Positions 20,916 to 31,693 are shown, counted from the stretch's first letter. The stretch: 64,000 nt of DNA from Citrobacter sp. On2M (GCF_018035235.1 NZ_WPCV01000002.1:1178001-1242000), one strand, 5' to 3'. Translations and numbers: made by a program. Notes: a model not told the origin generated them from the letters alone.

Positions 20916-23900
20916 TTACGCTTCCTCTTCCTGGCGCGGGAAGCGGTTTTTCACGTACAGCGACAGGCGGTCAAACAGCAGGTAAATCACCGGCGTAGTA
21001 AACAGGGTTAACACCTGACTTACCAGCAGCCCGCCAACCATGCCAATCCCTAATGGGCGGCGTAACTCTGCGCCCACACCGGTACTTAACATCAGCGGCA
21101 ACGCGCCGAGCAGCGCTGCCAGCGTCGTCATCAGGATTGGACGAAAACGCAGTAAACACGCCTGGAAAATGGCATCGCGCGGCGCCATACCCTGTTCGCG
21201 CTCCGCAGCAAGGGCAAAGTCGATCATCATGATGGCGTTTTTCTTGACGATACCGATCAACAAAATAATGCCGATGATCGCGATGACGTCCAGTTCGCTG
21301 CCTGCAATCATTAACGCCAGCAGTGCTCCGACACCCGCTGTAGGCAGCGTGGAGAGAATGGTAATCGGGTGAATAAAGCTCTCGTACAACACGCCGAGCA
21401 CGATATACATCGCCACAACCGCGGCCACAATCAACCAGATAGTGTTGCCCAACGCGGCCTGGAAGGCGAGGGTACTGCCCTGGAACTGGGTGGTAATATT
21501 CGCGGGCAGGTTAAGCGTTTTTTCGGCATCCAGAATTGCCTGTACCGCATCGCCCAGCGAATGATCTTCCGGCACGTTGAATGAGATGGTGGTGACCGGG
21601 AATTGATCGAGGTGGTTAATCGACAGAGGGGCAAAACGCTGTTCAATGCTGGCGATCGCGCTGAGCGGTACCATGCCGCCGTCACTACTGGTCAGACGGA
21701 TAGTGTCCAGCGCGGCAATGCCTGGCGTATTATTGGTGTCATGTTCTAACACGACGCGATACTGGTTGGCCTGGGTGTAAATGGTTGAAATCAGTCGCTG
21801 GCCGAAGGCGTTATACAGGGCATTATCGACATCCGCCATGCTAATGCCTAAACGGCTGGCGCTGTCGCGATTGACATTCACATACGCCACCAGTCCTTTA
21901 TCCTGCCAGTCGCTGCTGACGTCGGACAGTTGCGGTAGCTGCTGTAGTTTTGCTAACAGTTGTGGAACCCAGGTGCTGAGGGCATCCAGGGAAGTTGCTT
22001 GCAGCGTAAACTGATATTGCGTCCGGCTAACCTGAGTATCAATCGTCAGGTCCTGGGTCGGCTGAAGGTAGAGGTCAACGCCGGGGACTCTGTCAACCGC
22101 GTCCTGTAACCGGGCGATCACTTTCTGTACGCGATCGTCACGTTCATCCAGCGGTTTAAGGTTGATTTGCAAACGCGCGCTGTTTAATGCCGGATTCGTA
22201 CCATCCACGCCAACAAACGCGGTCAGGCTCTCTACCGCCGGATCTTTAAGGATGACATCTGAAACCTGTTGCTGGCGCTGGGCCATGCTGGCAAACGAAC
22301 TGGACTGCGGTGCCTGTAGCGTACCCTGGATAATACCGTTGTCCTGGATCGGGAAGAAACCTTTTGGGATGAAAACCCATAGCATGACGCTCAGTGCCAG
22401 CGTGCCGAGTGCCACGCTCAGCGTCAGCCAAGGGTGGTTTAGTACTTTTGCCAGCCAGTGGCCGTACCCGGCAATGACGCGATCGAACATGCGCTCCGAG
22501 GCGCGGGAGAAGCGGTTTTGCTTGCGCAACGAGGCTTGACTAAGCATACGCGCGCACATCATCGGCGTGAGGGTAAGTGAGACGACGGCGGAAATCAGAA
22601 TTGCCACGGCCAGCGTAACGGCAAATTCACGGAATAATCGGCCAACGATATCACCCATAAACAACAGTGGAATCAGGACGGCGATCAGCGAAAATGTTAG
22701 CGAGATGATGGTAAAACCAATCTCGCCTGCACCTTTCAGGGCGGCAGTCAGCGGTTTCTCGCCTTTTTCAAGGTAGCGTGAAATATTCTCAATAACCACG
22801 ATAGCGTCATCCACCACAAAGCCCGTTGCGATGGTGAGCGCCATTAAAGTCAGGTTGTTGATGGAGAAATCAAGAAATACCATCACCGCGAAAGTGCCGA
22901 CTAGCGATAGCGGTACGGCGACGGCGGGAATAATCGTCGCCGGAATATTGCGCAGAAACAGGTAGATAATCATCACCACCAGTGCTATTGCCAGCATCAG
23001 CTCAAACTGGGTGTCTGCAACAGAGGCACGAATATTGGTTGTACGATCTGAAAGCACGCTGACATTGACTGATTTGGGCAGACTTTCGGTGAGCTGCGGC
23101 AACATTTGACGGATACTGTCTGCCGTGGAGATGATGTTCGCCCCAGGTTGGCGCTGCACATTCATCACAATCGCTTGTTGCTTATTGGCCCACGCGCCCA
23201 GCCAGCTATTTTCTGCCCCTTGTTCGACGGTAGCGACATCGCCCAGGCGCACCGGCGCGCCATTTTTATAGGCCACAATCAGTTGACGATATTCGTCCGC
23301 GGACTGCATCTGGTCATTGGCTGAAAGCGTGACGGCACGCGTTGGGCCATCAAGACTCCCTTTCGCTGAATTAACGTTGGCTCCGGTGATGGCCGTACGG
23401 ATAGTTTCGCTGGTAAGACCGAGGGCGGCAATGGCCTGAGCGTTAAGCTTCACGCGGACCGCCGGACGTTGTCCACCGGAAAGGGTTACCAGACCAACGC
23501 CGGAAACCTGAGAGATTTTCTGCGCGACGCGGGTTTCGACCATATCTTCCACCTGCGTCATCGGCATGGCGCTGGAAGTGACCGCCAGCGTCATGATTGG
23601 TGGATCTGCCGGGTTTACCTTGCTGTAAACCGGTGGGTTGGGCAGATCGTTCGGCAGTAAATTAGTGGCGGCGTTAATCGCAGCCTGAACTTCCTGCTCG
23701 GCAACATCTAACGGGAGCGTCAGTTGAAACTGCAACGTGACGACCGATGCGCCGCCGGAGCTTTGCGAGGACATCTGCTTCAAGCCAGACATCTGTCCGA
23801 ACTGACGTTCAAGCGGTGCGGTGACCGCCGAAGTCATGACGTCCGGGCTGGCGCCGGGGTAGAGCGTAACGACCTGAATTGTTGGGTAATCAACTTCCGG

Positions 23901-24038
23901 CAAGGCGGCGATCGGCAGGAAGCGATAACCGATAATACCGGCCAGTAAAATCGCGACCATCAGCAACGTGGTGGCGACGGGGCGCAGAATGAACAGGCGC
24001 GATGGTCCGCCTGTATTGTCCGGAGGTAACGCCTGCAT
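20916..24038 (-). CDS. mdtB: RND multidrug efflux transporter subunit MdtB
   Basis: MdtB is the second RND subunit of the MdtABC pump; 1040 residues, as in E. coli. It is about half identical to the neighbouring MdtC, which reflects an old duplication. The first helix follows [14 protein letters not shown]. The paired aspartates are in [13 protein letters not shown] near residue 410. [15 protein letters not shown] and the C-terminal [17 protein letters not shown] are intact. Genetic work in E. coli suggests that MdtB carries the proton pathway while MdtC binds the drug. It overlaps mdtA by one base. Confidence 0.97.
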   Translation of the reverse strand: MQALPPDNTGGPSRLFILRPVATTLLMVAILLAGIIGYRFLPIAALPEVDYPTIQVVTLYPGASPDVMTSAVTAPLERQFGQMSGLKQMSSQSSGGASVVTLQFQLTLPLDVAEQEVQAAINAATNLLPNDLPNPPVYSKVNPADPPIMTLAVTSSAMPMTQVEDMVETRVAQKISQVSGVGLVTLSGGQRPAVRVKLNAQAIAALGLTSETIRTAITGANVNSAKGSLDGPTRAVTLSANDQMQSADEYRQLIVAYKNGAPVRLGDVATVEQGAENSWLGAWANKQQAIVMNVQRQPGANIISTADSIRQMLPQLTESLPKSVNVSVLSDRTTNIRASVADTQFELMLAIALVVMIIYLFLRNIPATIIPAVAVPLSLVGTFAVMVFLDFSINNLTLMALTIATGFVVDDAIVVIENISRYLEKGEKPLTAALKGAGEIGFTIISLTFSLIAVLIPLLFMGDIVGRLFREFAVTLAVAILISAVVSLTLTPMMCARMLSQASLRKQNRFSRASERMFDRVIAGYGHWLAKVLNHPWLTLSVALGTLALSVMLWVFIPKGFFPIQDNGIIQGTLQAPQSSSFASMAQRQQQVSDVILKDPAVESLTAFVGVDGTNPALNSARLQINLKPLDERDDRVQKVIARLQDAVDRVPGVDLYLQPTQDLTIDTQVSRTQYQFTLQATSLDALSTWVPQLLAKLQQLPQLSDVSSDWQDKGLVAYVNVNRDSASRLGISMADVDNALYNAFGQRLISTIYTQANQYRVVLEHDTNNTPGIAALDTIRLTSSDGGMVPLSAIASIEQRFAPLSINHLDQFPVTTISFNVPEDHSLGDAVQAILDAEKTLNLPANITTQFQGSTLAFQAALGNTIWLIVAAVVAMYIVLGVLYESFIHPITILSTLPTAGVGALLALMIAGSELDVIAIIGIILLIGIVKKNAIMMIDFALAAEREQGMAPRDAIFQACLLRFRPILMTTLAALLGALPLMLSTGVGAELRRPLGIGMVGGLLVSQVLTLFTTPVIYLLFDRLSLYVKNRFPRQEEEA

Positions 24039-25285
24039 CAGGAATCGGCTCCTTTTTTGCCGTATCCGCGTGGCGCAGTTTTCTCGTCCGTCGCTAAGGC
24101 GTCATGCGCCTCAACGACTTCGACTTTTGCGCCTTCCGTCAGGCGGTCAATACCGTCAGTTACGACCCGATCACCTGCGGACAACCCCGCGGCGATTACC
24201 ACTTTTTGGCTATCCTGAATACCCGGTTTAACCAGATGTTTGCTCACTTTATTATCGCTGTTCAGCACCCAGACAAAGTGGCCTTCGTTGCCCATCTGCA
24301 GGGCGGCTGTTGGGATCACCACGGCATTTTGCTGCGTGTCGACCAGCATGCGGGCGTTGACGAACTGGTTAGGGAATAACGCATCATCCTGATTGTTAAA
24401 ACGGGCTTTAACTTTGATGGTTCCTGTAGTGGCATCAATCTGATTGTCGAGACTGAGCAGGACGCCTTCACTCAGTTTTTGTGAATTGGTTCGGTCCCAG
24501 GCTTCGACTTTGAGCGGCTCCCCCGATTTTTGTGCCCGCAACACGGTGGCGATGTCGTTTTCAGGCAAGGTGAATATCAGGTCGATGGGATGCGTTTGCG
24601 TAATGACGACAATCCCGGTGGTATCGCCGCTGGATATTTGGTTACCCACATCGACCTGTTTCAGACCGACGCGACCATCGACAGGGGCGGTTATCCGGCT
24701 CCAGTCGAGCTGCAGTTGGGCGCTGGCGACGCTGGCCTCATCCGCTTTAATCGTCCCTAACGTCTCATTGACCAGCGCCTGCTGGGCGTCCAGCTCCTGG
24801 CGGGAGACCAGATTGGTTTTAACCAACTGTTGATAGCGGGCAAGATCGCGACGGGCATTCGCCAGCGTGGCTTTATCTTTTGCCAGTTGCCCCTGCGCCT
24901 GAGCCAGAGCGACTTTGAACTGACTGGGGTCTATCTCAGCCAGCAGATCGCCAGCTTTTACCTGCTGCCCTTCTTCGAAATGTAAGGCGATGAGCTGTCC
25001 GTCCACCCGGCTACGTACCGTGGCGGTATTGGCGGCAGTAATGGTACCCAGCCCTGTCAGGTAACGCGGAACGGCTTCCTCGGTGGCGGTGGCAGCCTGA
25101 ACGGGAGCTAACGGTCCGGAACGCATTCCACGCCGTCCTGACCCTGGCGTTTGCTGCGCTGGTTTGGTCGCGCCCGGTGCGGTTTCCTGGGAAGCGCTGC
25201 GGCTTTGCCAGAACCAGATTGCGGCGATGGAAGCCACGACGATCGCGATTGCTATCACCCAGCGGGATTTATTACTGCCTTTCAT
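24038..25285 (-). CDS. mdtA: Periplasmic adaptor of the MdtABC efflux pump, MdtA
   Basis: MdtA is the membrane-fusion protein that joins MdtBC to TolC; 415 residues. The N-terminal anchor [18 protein letters not shown] is followed by a basic/proline linker ([14 protein letters not shown]), the lipoyl half [18 protein letters not shown], a coiled-coil hairpin (about 130-200), then [14 protein letters not shown] and the beta-barrel. The start MKGSNKSRW matches E. coli; upstream codons to 25375 have no homologous counterpart. It is the first gene of mdtABCD-baeSR. Confidence 0.97.
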   Translation of the reverse strand: MKGSNKSRWVIAIAIVVASIAAIWFWQSRSASQETAPGATKPAQQTPGSGRRGMRSGPLAPVQAATATEEAVPRYLTGLGTITAANTATVRSRVDGQLIALHFEEGQQVKAGDLLAEIDPSQFKVALAQAQGQLAKDKATLANARRDLARYQQLVKTNLVSRQELDAQQALVNETLGTIKADEASVASAQLQLDWSRITAPVDGRVGLKQVDVGNQISSGDTTGIVVITQTHPIDLIFTLPENDIATVLRAQKSGEPLKVEAWDRTNSQKLSEGVLLSLDNQIDATTGTIKVKARFNNQDDALFPNQFVNARMLVDTQQNAVVIPTAALQMGNEGHFVWVLNSDNKVSKHLVKPGIQDSQKVVIAAGLSAGDRVVTDGIDRLTEGAKVEVVEAHDALATDEKTAPRGYGKKGADS

Positions 25286-25348
25286 TCTTATGAGTTTCTC
25301 ATCCTGAAACGATTCGCGGAATGATACTAGTTTAGCCAGTGAACAAGG

Positions 25349-25367
25349 GTGAAAGATGGAGGAATTA
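25349..25367 (-). promoter_or_regulatory. Candidate BaeR box upstream of mdtA
   Basis: On the minus strand the sequence contains CTCCAT followed by a T-rich stretch, about 65-80 bp before mdtA. It resembles the core of the BaeR consensus TTTTTCTCCATDATTGGC, but the right half fits poorly. It is proposed from position and the CTCCAT core only. Confidence 0.35.
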
Positions 25368-25520
25368 TGAAACACTGTCTGGATTCGTCTGAATGCCGAT
25401 GCGGCTTTGCGAGGCGTTACACAACAATCTGCGGCGAAAATAGCGAATGCGTCATTGTGCGTTAGAGTGCAGCCAAGGCAAAAGGAGGTAAGCCAGAGAT
25501 TTCAGCGGGACGCTGGAACG

Positions 25521-25660
25521 GGAAAGCCCCTCCCGAGGAAGGGACCAAAATAAGGAAAAGGTTATGATGAAGCAGGTCATCATACTGGTGATACTCTTCG
25601 TCATTAGCTTCGCGGCTTACTAAGACACCAGGGGGAGGGGAAACCCTCCCTAACCCTCAC
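25521..25660 (-). ncRNA. sib: Sib-family antisense RNA (antitoxin of Ibs)
   Basis: The minus strand fully covers the ibs reading frame. It starts with a G-rich GTGAGGGTTAGGGAGGG segment and ends with the stem CCCTTCCTCGGGAGGGG, as in E. coli SibA-SibE RNAs of about 140 nt. A TTATTT -10-like element precedes the proposed 5' end. E. coli carries sibA/ibsA and sibB/ibsB beside mdtA as well. The RNA is expected to pair with ibs mRNA and block its translation. The ends are estimated. Confidence 0.85.
25564..25623 (+). CDS. ibs: Ibs-family type I toxin (19 residues)
   Basis: This tiny frame encodes MMKQVIILVILFVISFAAY, one hydrophobic helix with a single Lys. It fits the Ibs family, whose members begin MM(K/R)xVIIL and end in a Tyr. 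AAGGA lies just upstream of the start. Ibs peptides insert into the inner membrane and depolarise it when overproduced. The gene is too short for most gene callers. Only one copy is visible here, against two at this place in E. coli K-12. The antisense Sib RNA covers it completely. Confidence 0.9.
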   Translation: MMKQVIILVILFVISFAAY

Positions 25661-25722
25661 TCCTGAAAATAAGACACAGTAACGATGACGTCAATACGCG
25701 TACCTTTAAGCCTGCGGGCCGC

Positions 25723-27075
25723 TTAGCGGAAAACAACGTCAGCCCAGCGGGCCAGTCCGGCGGTGACGGAGCCGAAATCATCGCCGCCCGCGATAGGGAT
25801 CCCAGGAAGCTGCTCGGTGAGAGCCTTTTTGATCAACGGCGAACGCGCGCTACCGCCGGTCAGGTAAATCACGTCCGGTTTTTCCTGTGCGTTTTCCAGC
25901 GCCAGTTGCACCTGCTCCAGAATACGCGCCAGGGGTTGATTAAGTGCAGTTTCCAGACCGTGCTGACTGATATCGGTTGCCAGCGTGTCGCTGATAAACG
26001 GGATCGCCGCTGTAACGATAGTCTGGTCGGAAAGCGCAATTTTGCTCTCTTCTGCGCTGCGCACCAGGCGGTAACTCAGACGCTCGCGCCAGACTTTAAG
26101 CAACAGTGCGACTTTATCGGCTTCTCTCGCGTCGCGGACAAGATCGTTGAGCAAGCGACCGTTGGCGCTACTGTAGAAATCACTTTGCGCGGGAACATCG
26201 TTGATCGCGACCGCATTCCACCAGGGAAGAATAGGTAAGGCGATACCTTTTTCCGTTTCTCCCCCCATGCCGAGCAGCGGCATCAGGTGTTTAAACGCCA
26301 ACGCGATGTCCAGATCGTTCCCGCCTACGCGACAGCCACTGTGTCCCAGCAGGCTATTTTCGCGATCGGCGCGCTGATGCCATTGCGGCCCCATCAGCAG
26401 CAGTGAACAGTCGGTCGTACCCCCGCCAATATCCACCACTAACACACGTTTTTCTTCCAGTAGCGTGGCTTCGAAATCCAGCCCAGCCGCGACCGGCTCG
26501 TACTGGAAGACGACATCCTGAAAACCGGCGCGTTTGGCCGCACGTTCAAGAATTCCTTGCGCCTGGGCGTTGGCATCATCGCCACCTAACCCCTGGAAGT
26601 TGATGGGGCGACCAATAACGGCCTGGGTGATCGCTTCCGGCAACTGATTTTGCGCCTGGTTGCGTATGTGCAACATCATCGCGCAGACCAGATCCTCAAA
26701 CAGCGCAACCTGCTGCGGCTTCAGACCGTTGGCACCCAAAAATGATTTTGGTGATTTAACAAAGTACACCTCTTCCGGGTCTGCAATATACTGACCCAGC
26801 GACGACAGACCGAACTGCACGCTGTTGACGTTAACGTCGATGTCTTCTTCGCGGTTAAAGCGCATTGCCCGGCGAAGCAGCGCCTGCGTTTCATCGTCCG
26901 TTGTTGGGACGTCGTGATGACGATACAACCACTCGCTGACTGCTTCACGCGTTGGCGCGCACAGCATTGAAGGCAGCAGCGTGCTGTTATTTTCCATTTT
27001 GAGCAGGTGTGGCTGCCCGTCACGCATAACGGCCACTGAACAGTTTGCCGTACCGTAGTCAAAACCAATAAACAC
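25723..27075 (-). CDS. yegD: Hsp70-like chaperone YegD
   Basis: YegD is a 450-residue actin/Hsp70-superfamily ATPase with no characterised client. The phosphate-1 motif FIGFDYGTANCSVAV opens the protein. The phosphate-2 motif VLVVDIGGGTTDCSLL and the adenosine motif VIYLTGGSARSPLIKKAL are clear. The C-terminal substrate domain of DnaK is missing, as in the family. The start is GTG at 27075, with GGGGA eight bases upstream. An ATG five codons earlier lacks a ribosome site. Conserved E. coli neighbours yegI, yegJ, yegK (pphC) and yegL are absent between this gene and mdtA. Confidence 0.93.
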   Translation of the reverse strand: MFIGFDYGTANCSVAVMRDGQPHLLKMENNSTLLPSMLCAPTREAVSEWLYRHHDVPTTDDETQALLRRAMRFNREEDIDVNVNSVQFGLSSLGQYIADPEEVYFVKSPKSFLGANGLKPQQVALFEDLVCAMMLHIRNQAQNQLPEAITQAVIGRPINFQGLGGDDANAQAQGILERAAKRAGFQDVVFQYEPVAAGLDFEATLLEEKRVLVVDIGGGTTDCSLLLMGPQWHQRADRENSLLGHSGCRVGGNDLDIALAFKHLMPLLGMGGETEKGIALPILPWWNAVAINDVPAQSDFYSSANGRLLNDLVRDAREADKVALLLKVWRERLSYRLVRSAEESKIALSDQTIVTAAIPFISDTLATDISQHGLETALNQPLARILEQVQLALENAQEKPDVIYLTGGSARSPLIKKALTEQLPGIPIAGGDDFGSVTAGLARWADVVFR

Positions 27076-27143
27076 CGTAAAAATCCCCATGCCAGTGAAG
27101 AAGGGGCGTGACTTTAACGAAATGTTGACGCCCCGACAACTGG

Positions 27144-27184
27144 AATATGAAAGCAAGGCGTATCGGTTGAATACCGTTTATGCT
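27144..27184 (+). promoter_or_regulatory. Ada-dependent promoter of alkA
   Basis: AAT-N6-GCAA (27144-27156) fits the Ada recognition rule exactly. A TATGCT -10 lies at 27179-27184, so the Ada site overlaps the -35 position, the arrangement known for alkA. Induction by methylated Ada under alkylation stress is expected. Confidence 0.65.
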
Positions 27185-27211
27185 GTAGGTTTGCGTAAAA
27201 AGGAAAACTGA

Positions 27212-28081
27212 ATGTTCACGCTGAGCTGGCAACCGCCTTATGACTGGCCCTGGATGCTGGGGTTTCTTGCCGCCCGTGCGGTTGAAGGTGTCGAAACTGT
27301 AGGTGAACTGAGTTATGTCAGAAGCCTCTCCGTTGAAGGACATTGTGGTCTGGTACGCGTCGTCGCGGATCTGCAGGCCAACGCGCTACAGGTGACGTTG
27401 AGCCAGGGATTACAGCCGGTCTCCTCCGTGTGCCTGGAAAAAATAACGCGCCTGTTCGATCTGAACTGCTGTCCACAACAAATCACCAGCGCGCTAGGAA
27501 GTCTCGGTGCGGCGCGTCCGGGACTGCGTCTGCCGGGATGTGTCGATGTTTTTGAGCAAGGCGTACGGGCGATTTTAGGGCAGTTAGTCAGCGTGGCGAT
27601 GGCGGCAAAACTGACGGCGAAAGTCGCGCTTGCTTATGGGGATATGCTGGAGGATGCTCCCGGGTACGTTTGTTTTCCTACGCCTGAAGCGTTAGCTAAA
27701 GCCGAACCATTGCATCTTAAAGCGTTAGGTATGCCACTCAAACGCGCTGAAGCGTTGATTTACCTGGCTCGCGCAACGCTTGAAGGAACGCTGCTGACAG
27801 CCGCGCCTGACGATATTGAGCAAGGCGTTAAGCAACTACAAACGTTTCCCGGGATAGGGCGCTGGACCGCCAATTATTTCGCGCTGCGTGGTTGGCAGGC
27901 GAAGGATGTATTTCTGCCGGATGATTATCTGATTAAACAGCGATTTCCTGGTATGACGCCAGCCCAGATCCGACGGTATGCAGAGCGCTGGATACCCTGG
28001 CGCTCCTACGCGCTCTTGCATATCTGGTATACAGATGGCTGGCAGCCGTCAGTTGATAGCGAAATTACTGGTATTCAGTAG
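27212..28081 (+). CDS. alkA: 3-methyladenine DNA glycosylase II AlkA
   Basis: AlkA excises 3-methyladenine, 7-methylguanine and other alkylated bases to start base-excision repair. The 289-residue protein has the N-terminal TBP-like fold. The helix-hairpin-helix LQTFPGIGRWTANYFALRG ends before the catalytic Asp238 in FLPDDYLIKQ. Trp218 and the RPGLRLPG motif are retained. The C-terminus is seven residues longer than in E. coli and runs 33 bases into the convergent dgcE 3' end. AAGGA precedes the start. Confidence 0.96.
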   Translation: MFTLSWQPPYDWPWMLGFLAARAVEGVETVGELSYVRSLSVEGHCGLVRVVADLQANALQVTLSQGLQPVSSVCLEKITRLFDLNCCPQQITSALGSLGAARPGLRLPGCVDVFEQGVRAILGQLVSVAMAAKLTAKVALAYGDMLEDAPGYVCFPTPEALAKAEPLHLKALGMPLKRAEALIYLARATLEGTLLTAAPDDIEQGVKQLQTFPGIGRWTANYFALRGWQAKDVFLPDDYLIKQRFPGMTPAQIRRYAERWIPWRSYALLHIWYTDGWQPSVDSEITGIQ

Positions 28082-31000
28082 CAGATCTATAGGTTGGGCG
28101 TCGGCAATAATGTCACCATAAATCATATCGATACCGATGCCAGAGAGCGTATCCATGATAAGCGGTAGTTGCACCGGGCCAGCGATGGTTTTAATGTCGA
28201 GGCGCTGGGCATGGCCCTGGATAATGGACACCCACATTTCGTCAATCAGGTCACCGTGGGCGCTGGCGCTTAGCTCGCTGTCGAGTAACAGGTAATCAAC
28301 CATGTGATATTTCAGATTGTCAAAAAGCTCTAAATCACGGCCAACCTGACTTAACACAATTCGACAGCCGAACTGACGTAGCCGATGCAGGACGGATACT
28401 GCCAACGTAGGATTTGTTTTGATGACGATGGCTGGAACGGTCAGGTGCAACAACCGTGGCGGTAGCGGGCTGCGTTGCAATTGTTCCAGTAGCTCATCAA
28501 CAAGTTCTGAATTGAGCAAACCTGCGGCGGAAAGGGGCAGGGCAATACTGAGCCCCTTGCTGGCGACTGCCGGAGCAGCGTTCTGGAAGAATTCGCGGAA
28601 TACCCGGCGGTCGAGGGCTTGATTCAATGCGGGATCGACCAGTCCGGTACGGAAAGAATGCTCTTCAATCAGTTCGCCTTCCTCGGTGCCTAAACGTAAT
28701 GAAACAAGCCAGAAGCTAAACGTCTCTGGTATACGCGGGGAGGCCACGCCCCTGGCGATCATCAGCATGGGGTTATGGGTGATGGAGTGTCTTTGTTCAT
28801 CCAATGACAGTTGACTACGCGTGGCATGGGCCTGACTTTGCTGGGGTTCATAGACGCAGACTCGTCCGCGCCCGCTGTTTTTCGCCGCGTAGCAGGCGAT
28901 ATCCGCCTGAGACATAACCTCGGTCGCAACATGGTTTTTCTCATCAATCAATGTAATCCCCGCACTGGCGCCAATGCGGTGCAAGCGGCCTTCCCACATG
29001 AAGTGGTAATCGTTAATGGCGCTAATGATGCGGCCTGAGATAAAGCGGGCGCTTTCGATATTGCAATCTGGCAGCAACAGACCAAACTCGTCGCCGCCAA
29101 GGCGCGCCAGCATATCGCTGGATCGCAGCATGCTCAGCATCAGTGAAGAGAGTTCGCGAAGCAAGGCATCGCCCGCGGCATGACCTGCGCTGTCGTTCAC
29201 TGCTTTAAAACGATCGAGATCGATAAAAACCAGCACATGATGTTGGCGTGCGTCGTGTACTGTATGCAGCAACTGTTTAAGATGGTTTTCAAAGCTGACT
29301 CGATTGGCCAACTGCGTCAGATCGTCATGCGAAGCGCTGTAGCTAAGCTGGCGCAGCATTTTACGCGACTCGGTGACATCCTGTATGACCAGCACCGAGC
29401 CAATGCTGCCGCCATCCAGGGTGCTAAGGGGCGTGATGCTGTACTGAATGTCATAACTGTTGCCATTGCGACAATGCAGCACCACTTCCTGCTCAATTGC
29501 GGTGCGGGACATGTCGGCACTGTAGATATTTTCCATCAGCGGGCCGTTATCACCGAAGGTAATACGCAGTACCGTCAGGAGTGGTATGCCGATCGCGCTT
29601 TCCTGCTGCCAACCGCTCATTTTCTCAGCGACCGGATTCATAAAGGTCACGTTCATATCGACATCAATACAAATCACGGCTTCGCCAATGGAATCAAGCG
29701 TAATGTGCAGGCGCTCTTTTTCCTGATACAACGCTTCGTTAAGCTGCTTCACTTCGGTCATATCCATATTGATGCCAAGCAAGCGTTCGACTTCACCGTC
29801 TTTATTAAGCACCCGGTTGGCCAACGAACGGATATGCCGTACGCCATCTTTCACCGTGATACGAAACTCAAGCTTAAACGGAACCCGCGCGGCCAACGAA
29901 TCTCGAATCACATTTTCGGCGTGCTCGCGATCTTCAGGCACGAGGCATTGATACCAGACTTGCCAACTGGGTTTGATATGTGGGGGAACTTCATACAGAT
30001 CGAACATACGCTTATCCCAACTGATCACATCAGGCTGCAGTTCCCATTCCCAAATGCCGATCCCACCGGCCTCATTCGCGAGAGTAATGCGCTCCATCAG
30101 CCGTTTATTAATCCACTCGGTATGCTTGAGATCGTTAATGTCTTCAACCTGGGCGATAAAGTAGAGTGGGGTATTGTCGCTATGACGTACCAGTGACACC
30201 GCCAGCAAGGCCCAGACAACCTCGCCCGCGCGGGTGTAATAGCGTTTTTCCATGGAATAGCTGTTGATTTCCCCGCGTGCCAGCATGTCCAACTGTTCGA
30301 GGTCATTATTCAAATCTTCCGGCCAGGTTAATTGCTGGAAGGTGAGTGAACGTAGCTCCTCCTGGCTATAGCCCAGAAACTGGCACAAGGCTTTATTGGC
30401 CTGCAGCCACTGCCCCTCGGTACCGACCAGCGCCATGCCAATCGCGGAATATTCCATCGCGTTGCGAAAGCGTAATTCACTTTCTGAGATATGTTTACGT
30501 TCAGCCCGAAATGCGTACATCACCATGGTCATCATATTGGCTGGCAGCAGGATCATTAAAAACGGCAGCCAGGGAATGCTGGTAAACATGTTCAGTTTGG
30601 GGGTGTAGAGCAGCGAAGGGTCGGCGGCCAACATCAGCGAAACCATCATCACGGTGCTGAGGAATATTAAAAACGCCTCCATTCGCGGCAGACGCACGGC
30701 GCTCCACATCAGCAGGACAATAACGCAGGTAAACGGCCATGGAATGTACATCATTGACAGCCAACTGAGCGTTAAGGTCACCAACAGTGTAATCAGGGTC
30801 TCAAACAGTAAACGTGGATTGCGATGGCGCAACAAATAATGGGGTTTAAACAGTAAACCCAGCGGCACCAGCGCCAGCGCGCCGATGGATTCTGACAGTA
30901 CCCAAATGAGAAAGGTATTTAACGTAGTTTCCTTCGGCAGCAACATCCACATTAATATGCCGCCCAGCAGCGGCGGAACAACCGCGCTGCCAAATGCCAG

Positions 31001-31378
31001 GCGCGCCCAGTCGTTAAGATTTTGTAAAGGATTGTACCAGGGTAAAAGTTTACGCAAGAGCATTGCGCCAACGACAGCCTCAATAATGTTAATCGCCGTG
31101 AAGGTGAAATTCAGCGACTCACTGGGGAAGAAGAGCAAAGAAGCGCCGATGTTACCCAAAGAGCAGGCCAGTGCGATCCCCGGCCACATTTTTCCTGCAT
31201 GACGGTAAAAGGCCACCATCATGATTGAGGTTGGGAACCACAGCGGTGCCAGCTGTGCGCCGAAACGTGATAGTTCGAGCGAGAACAGCGTAAAGATGAA
31301 CGCCACCAGACCTAAACTGGCCAGGCGCAGTAGAGGATGAGGTAATGTAACTAAAACATGTTGGGATTGTTTACTCAT
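28049..31378 (-). CDS. dgcE: Diguanylate cyclase DgcE (YegE)
   Basis: DgcE makes c-di-GMP and, in E. coli, feeds the control of curli and cellulose. The 1109-residue protein has an N-terminal MASE1 membrane domain (about ten helices to residue 300). Three PAS/PAC domains follow, with FRNAMEYSAIGMALVG the first. The GGDEF domain has an intact LARLGGDEFGLLLPD near residue 760. The C-terminal EAL-like domain has lost its EAL and metal-binding residues, as in E. coli. The start MSKQSQHV matches the family; 18 upstream codons are excluded. The 3' end overlaps alkA convergently by 33 bases. Confidence 0.95.
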   Translation of the reverse strand: MSKQSQHVLVTLPHPLLRLASLGLVAFIFTLFSLELSRFGAQLAPLWFPTSIMMVAFYRHAGKMWPGIALACSLGNIGASLLFFPSESLNFTFTAINIIEAVVGAMLLRKLLPWYNPLQNLNDWARLAFGSAVVPPLLGGILMWMLLPKETTLNTFLIWVLSESIGALALVPLGLLFKPHYLLRHRNPRLLFETLITLLVTLTLSWLSMMYIPWPFTCVIVLLMWSAVRLPRMEAFLIFLSTVMMVSLMLAADPSLLYTPKLNMFTSIPWLPFLMILLPANMMTMVMYAFRAERKHISESELRFRNAMEYSAIGMALVGTEGQWLQANKALCQFLGYSQEELRSLTFQQLTWPEDLNNDLEQLDMLARGEINSYSMEKRYYTRAGEVVWALLAVSLVRHSDNTPLYFIAQVEDINDLKHTEWINKRLMERITLANEAGGIGIWEWELQPDVISWDKRMFDLYEVPPHIKPSWQVWYQCLVPEDREHAENVIRDSLAARVPFKLEFRITVKDGVRHIRSLANRVLNKDGEVERLLGINMDMTEVKQLNEALYQEKERLHITLDSIGEAVICIDVDMNVTFMNPVAEKMSGWQQESAIGIPLLTVLRITFGDNGPLMENIYSADMSRTAIEQEVVLHCRNGNSYDIQYSITPLSTLDGGSIGSVLVIQDVTESRKMLRQLSYSASHDDLTQLANRVSFENHLKQLLHTVHDARQHHVLVFIDLDRFKAVNDSAGHAAGDALLRELSSLMLSMLRSSDMLARLGGDEFGLLLPDCNIESARFISGRIISAINDYHFMWEGRLHRIGASAGITLIDEKNHVATEVMSQADIACYAAKNSGRGRVCVYEPQQSQAHATRSQLSLDEQRHSITHNPMLMIARGVASPRIPETFSFWLVSLRLGTEEGELIEEHSFRTGLVDPALNQALDRRVFREFFQNAAPAVASKGLSIALPLSAAGLLNSELVDELLEQLQRSPLPPRLLHLTVPAIVIKTNPTLAVSVLHRLRQFGCRIVLSQVGRDLELFDNLKYHMVDYLLLDSELSASAHGDLIDEMWVSIIQGHAQRLDIKTIAGPVQLPLIMDTLSGIGIDMIYGDIIADAQPIDLLLNTSNFAIN

Positions 31379-31693
31379 TACCACTCTACCCAAATAGCCG
31401 ATGACGCCCAGTAGAGACGCCGGAGGCATCACATTTAATCTGGGATTATGCTAGTACAAATAATTTACAATTTATACGCCAGCAGCTCATAAATTAACAC
31501 TCTCAAGCTATTAATTCCTAAGCCATGGGAATAAATAAAGCACCTGCTTTAAAACTGACCATTTTAATTTGCGACAGGGACGGCATTGGTGCAGGCTGGG
31601 CTGGCATCGCGCCGCTGAAATCCCTATAATTGCCGCGTTTGGCGTTTCGACGCCGCCCTTCCTTACATCCAGGTTAATCAGGTCGCTAAATTT
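31379..31693. other. dgcE/udk divergent intergenic region
   Basis: This 315-bp region separates divergent genes. A perfect TATAAT at 31625-31630 faces udk, with only a weak -35, and the leader that follows is about 60 nt. The dgcE side is AT-rich and should hold its promoter, but no element can be named. No small gene was recognised. Confidence 0.5.

Noticed and set aside
28049-28900. An active EAL phosphodiesterase domain in DgcE
   Set aside because: The region aligns with EAL domains in outline, but the EAL signature and metal ligands are missing, as in E. coli.
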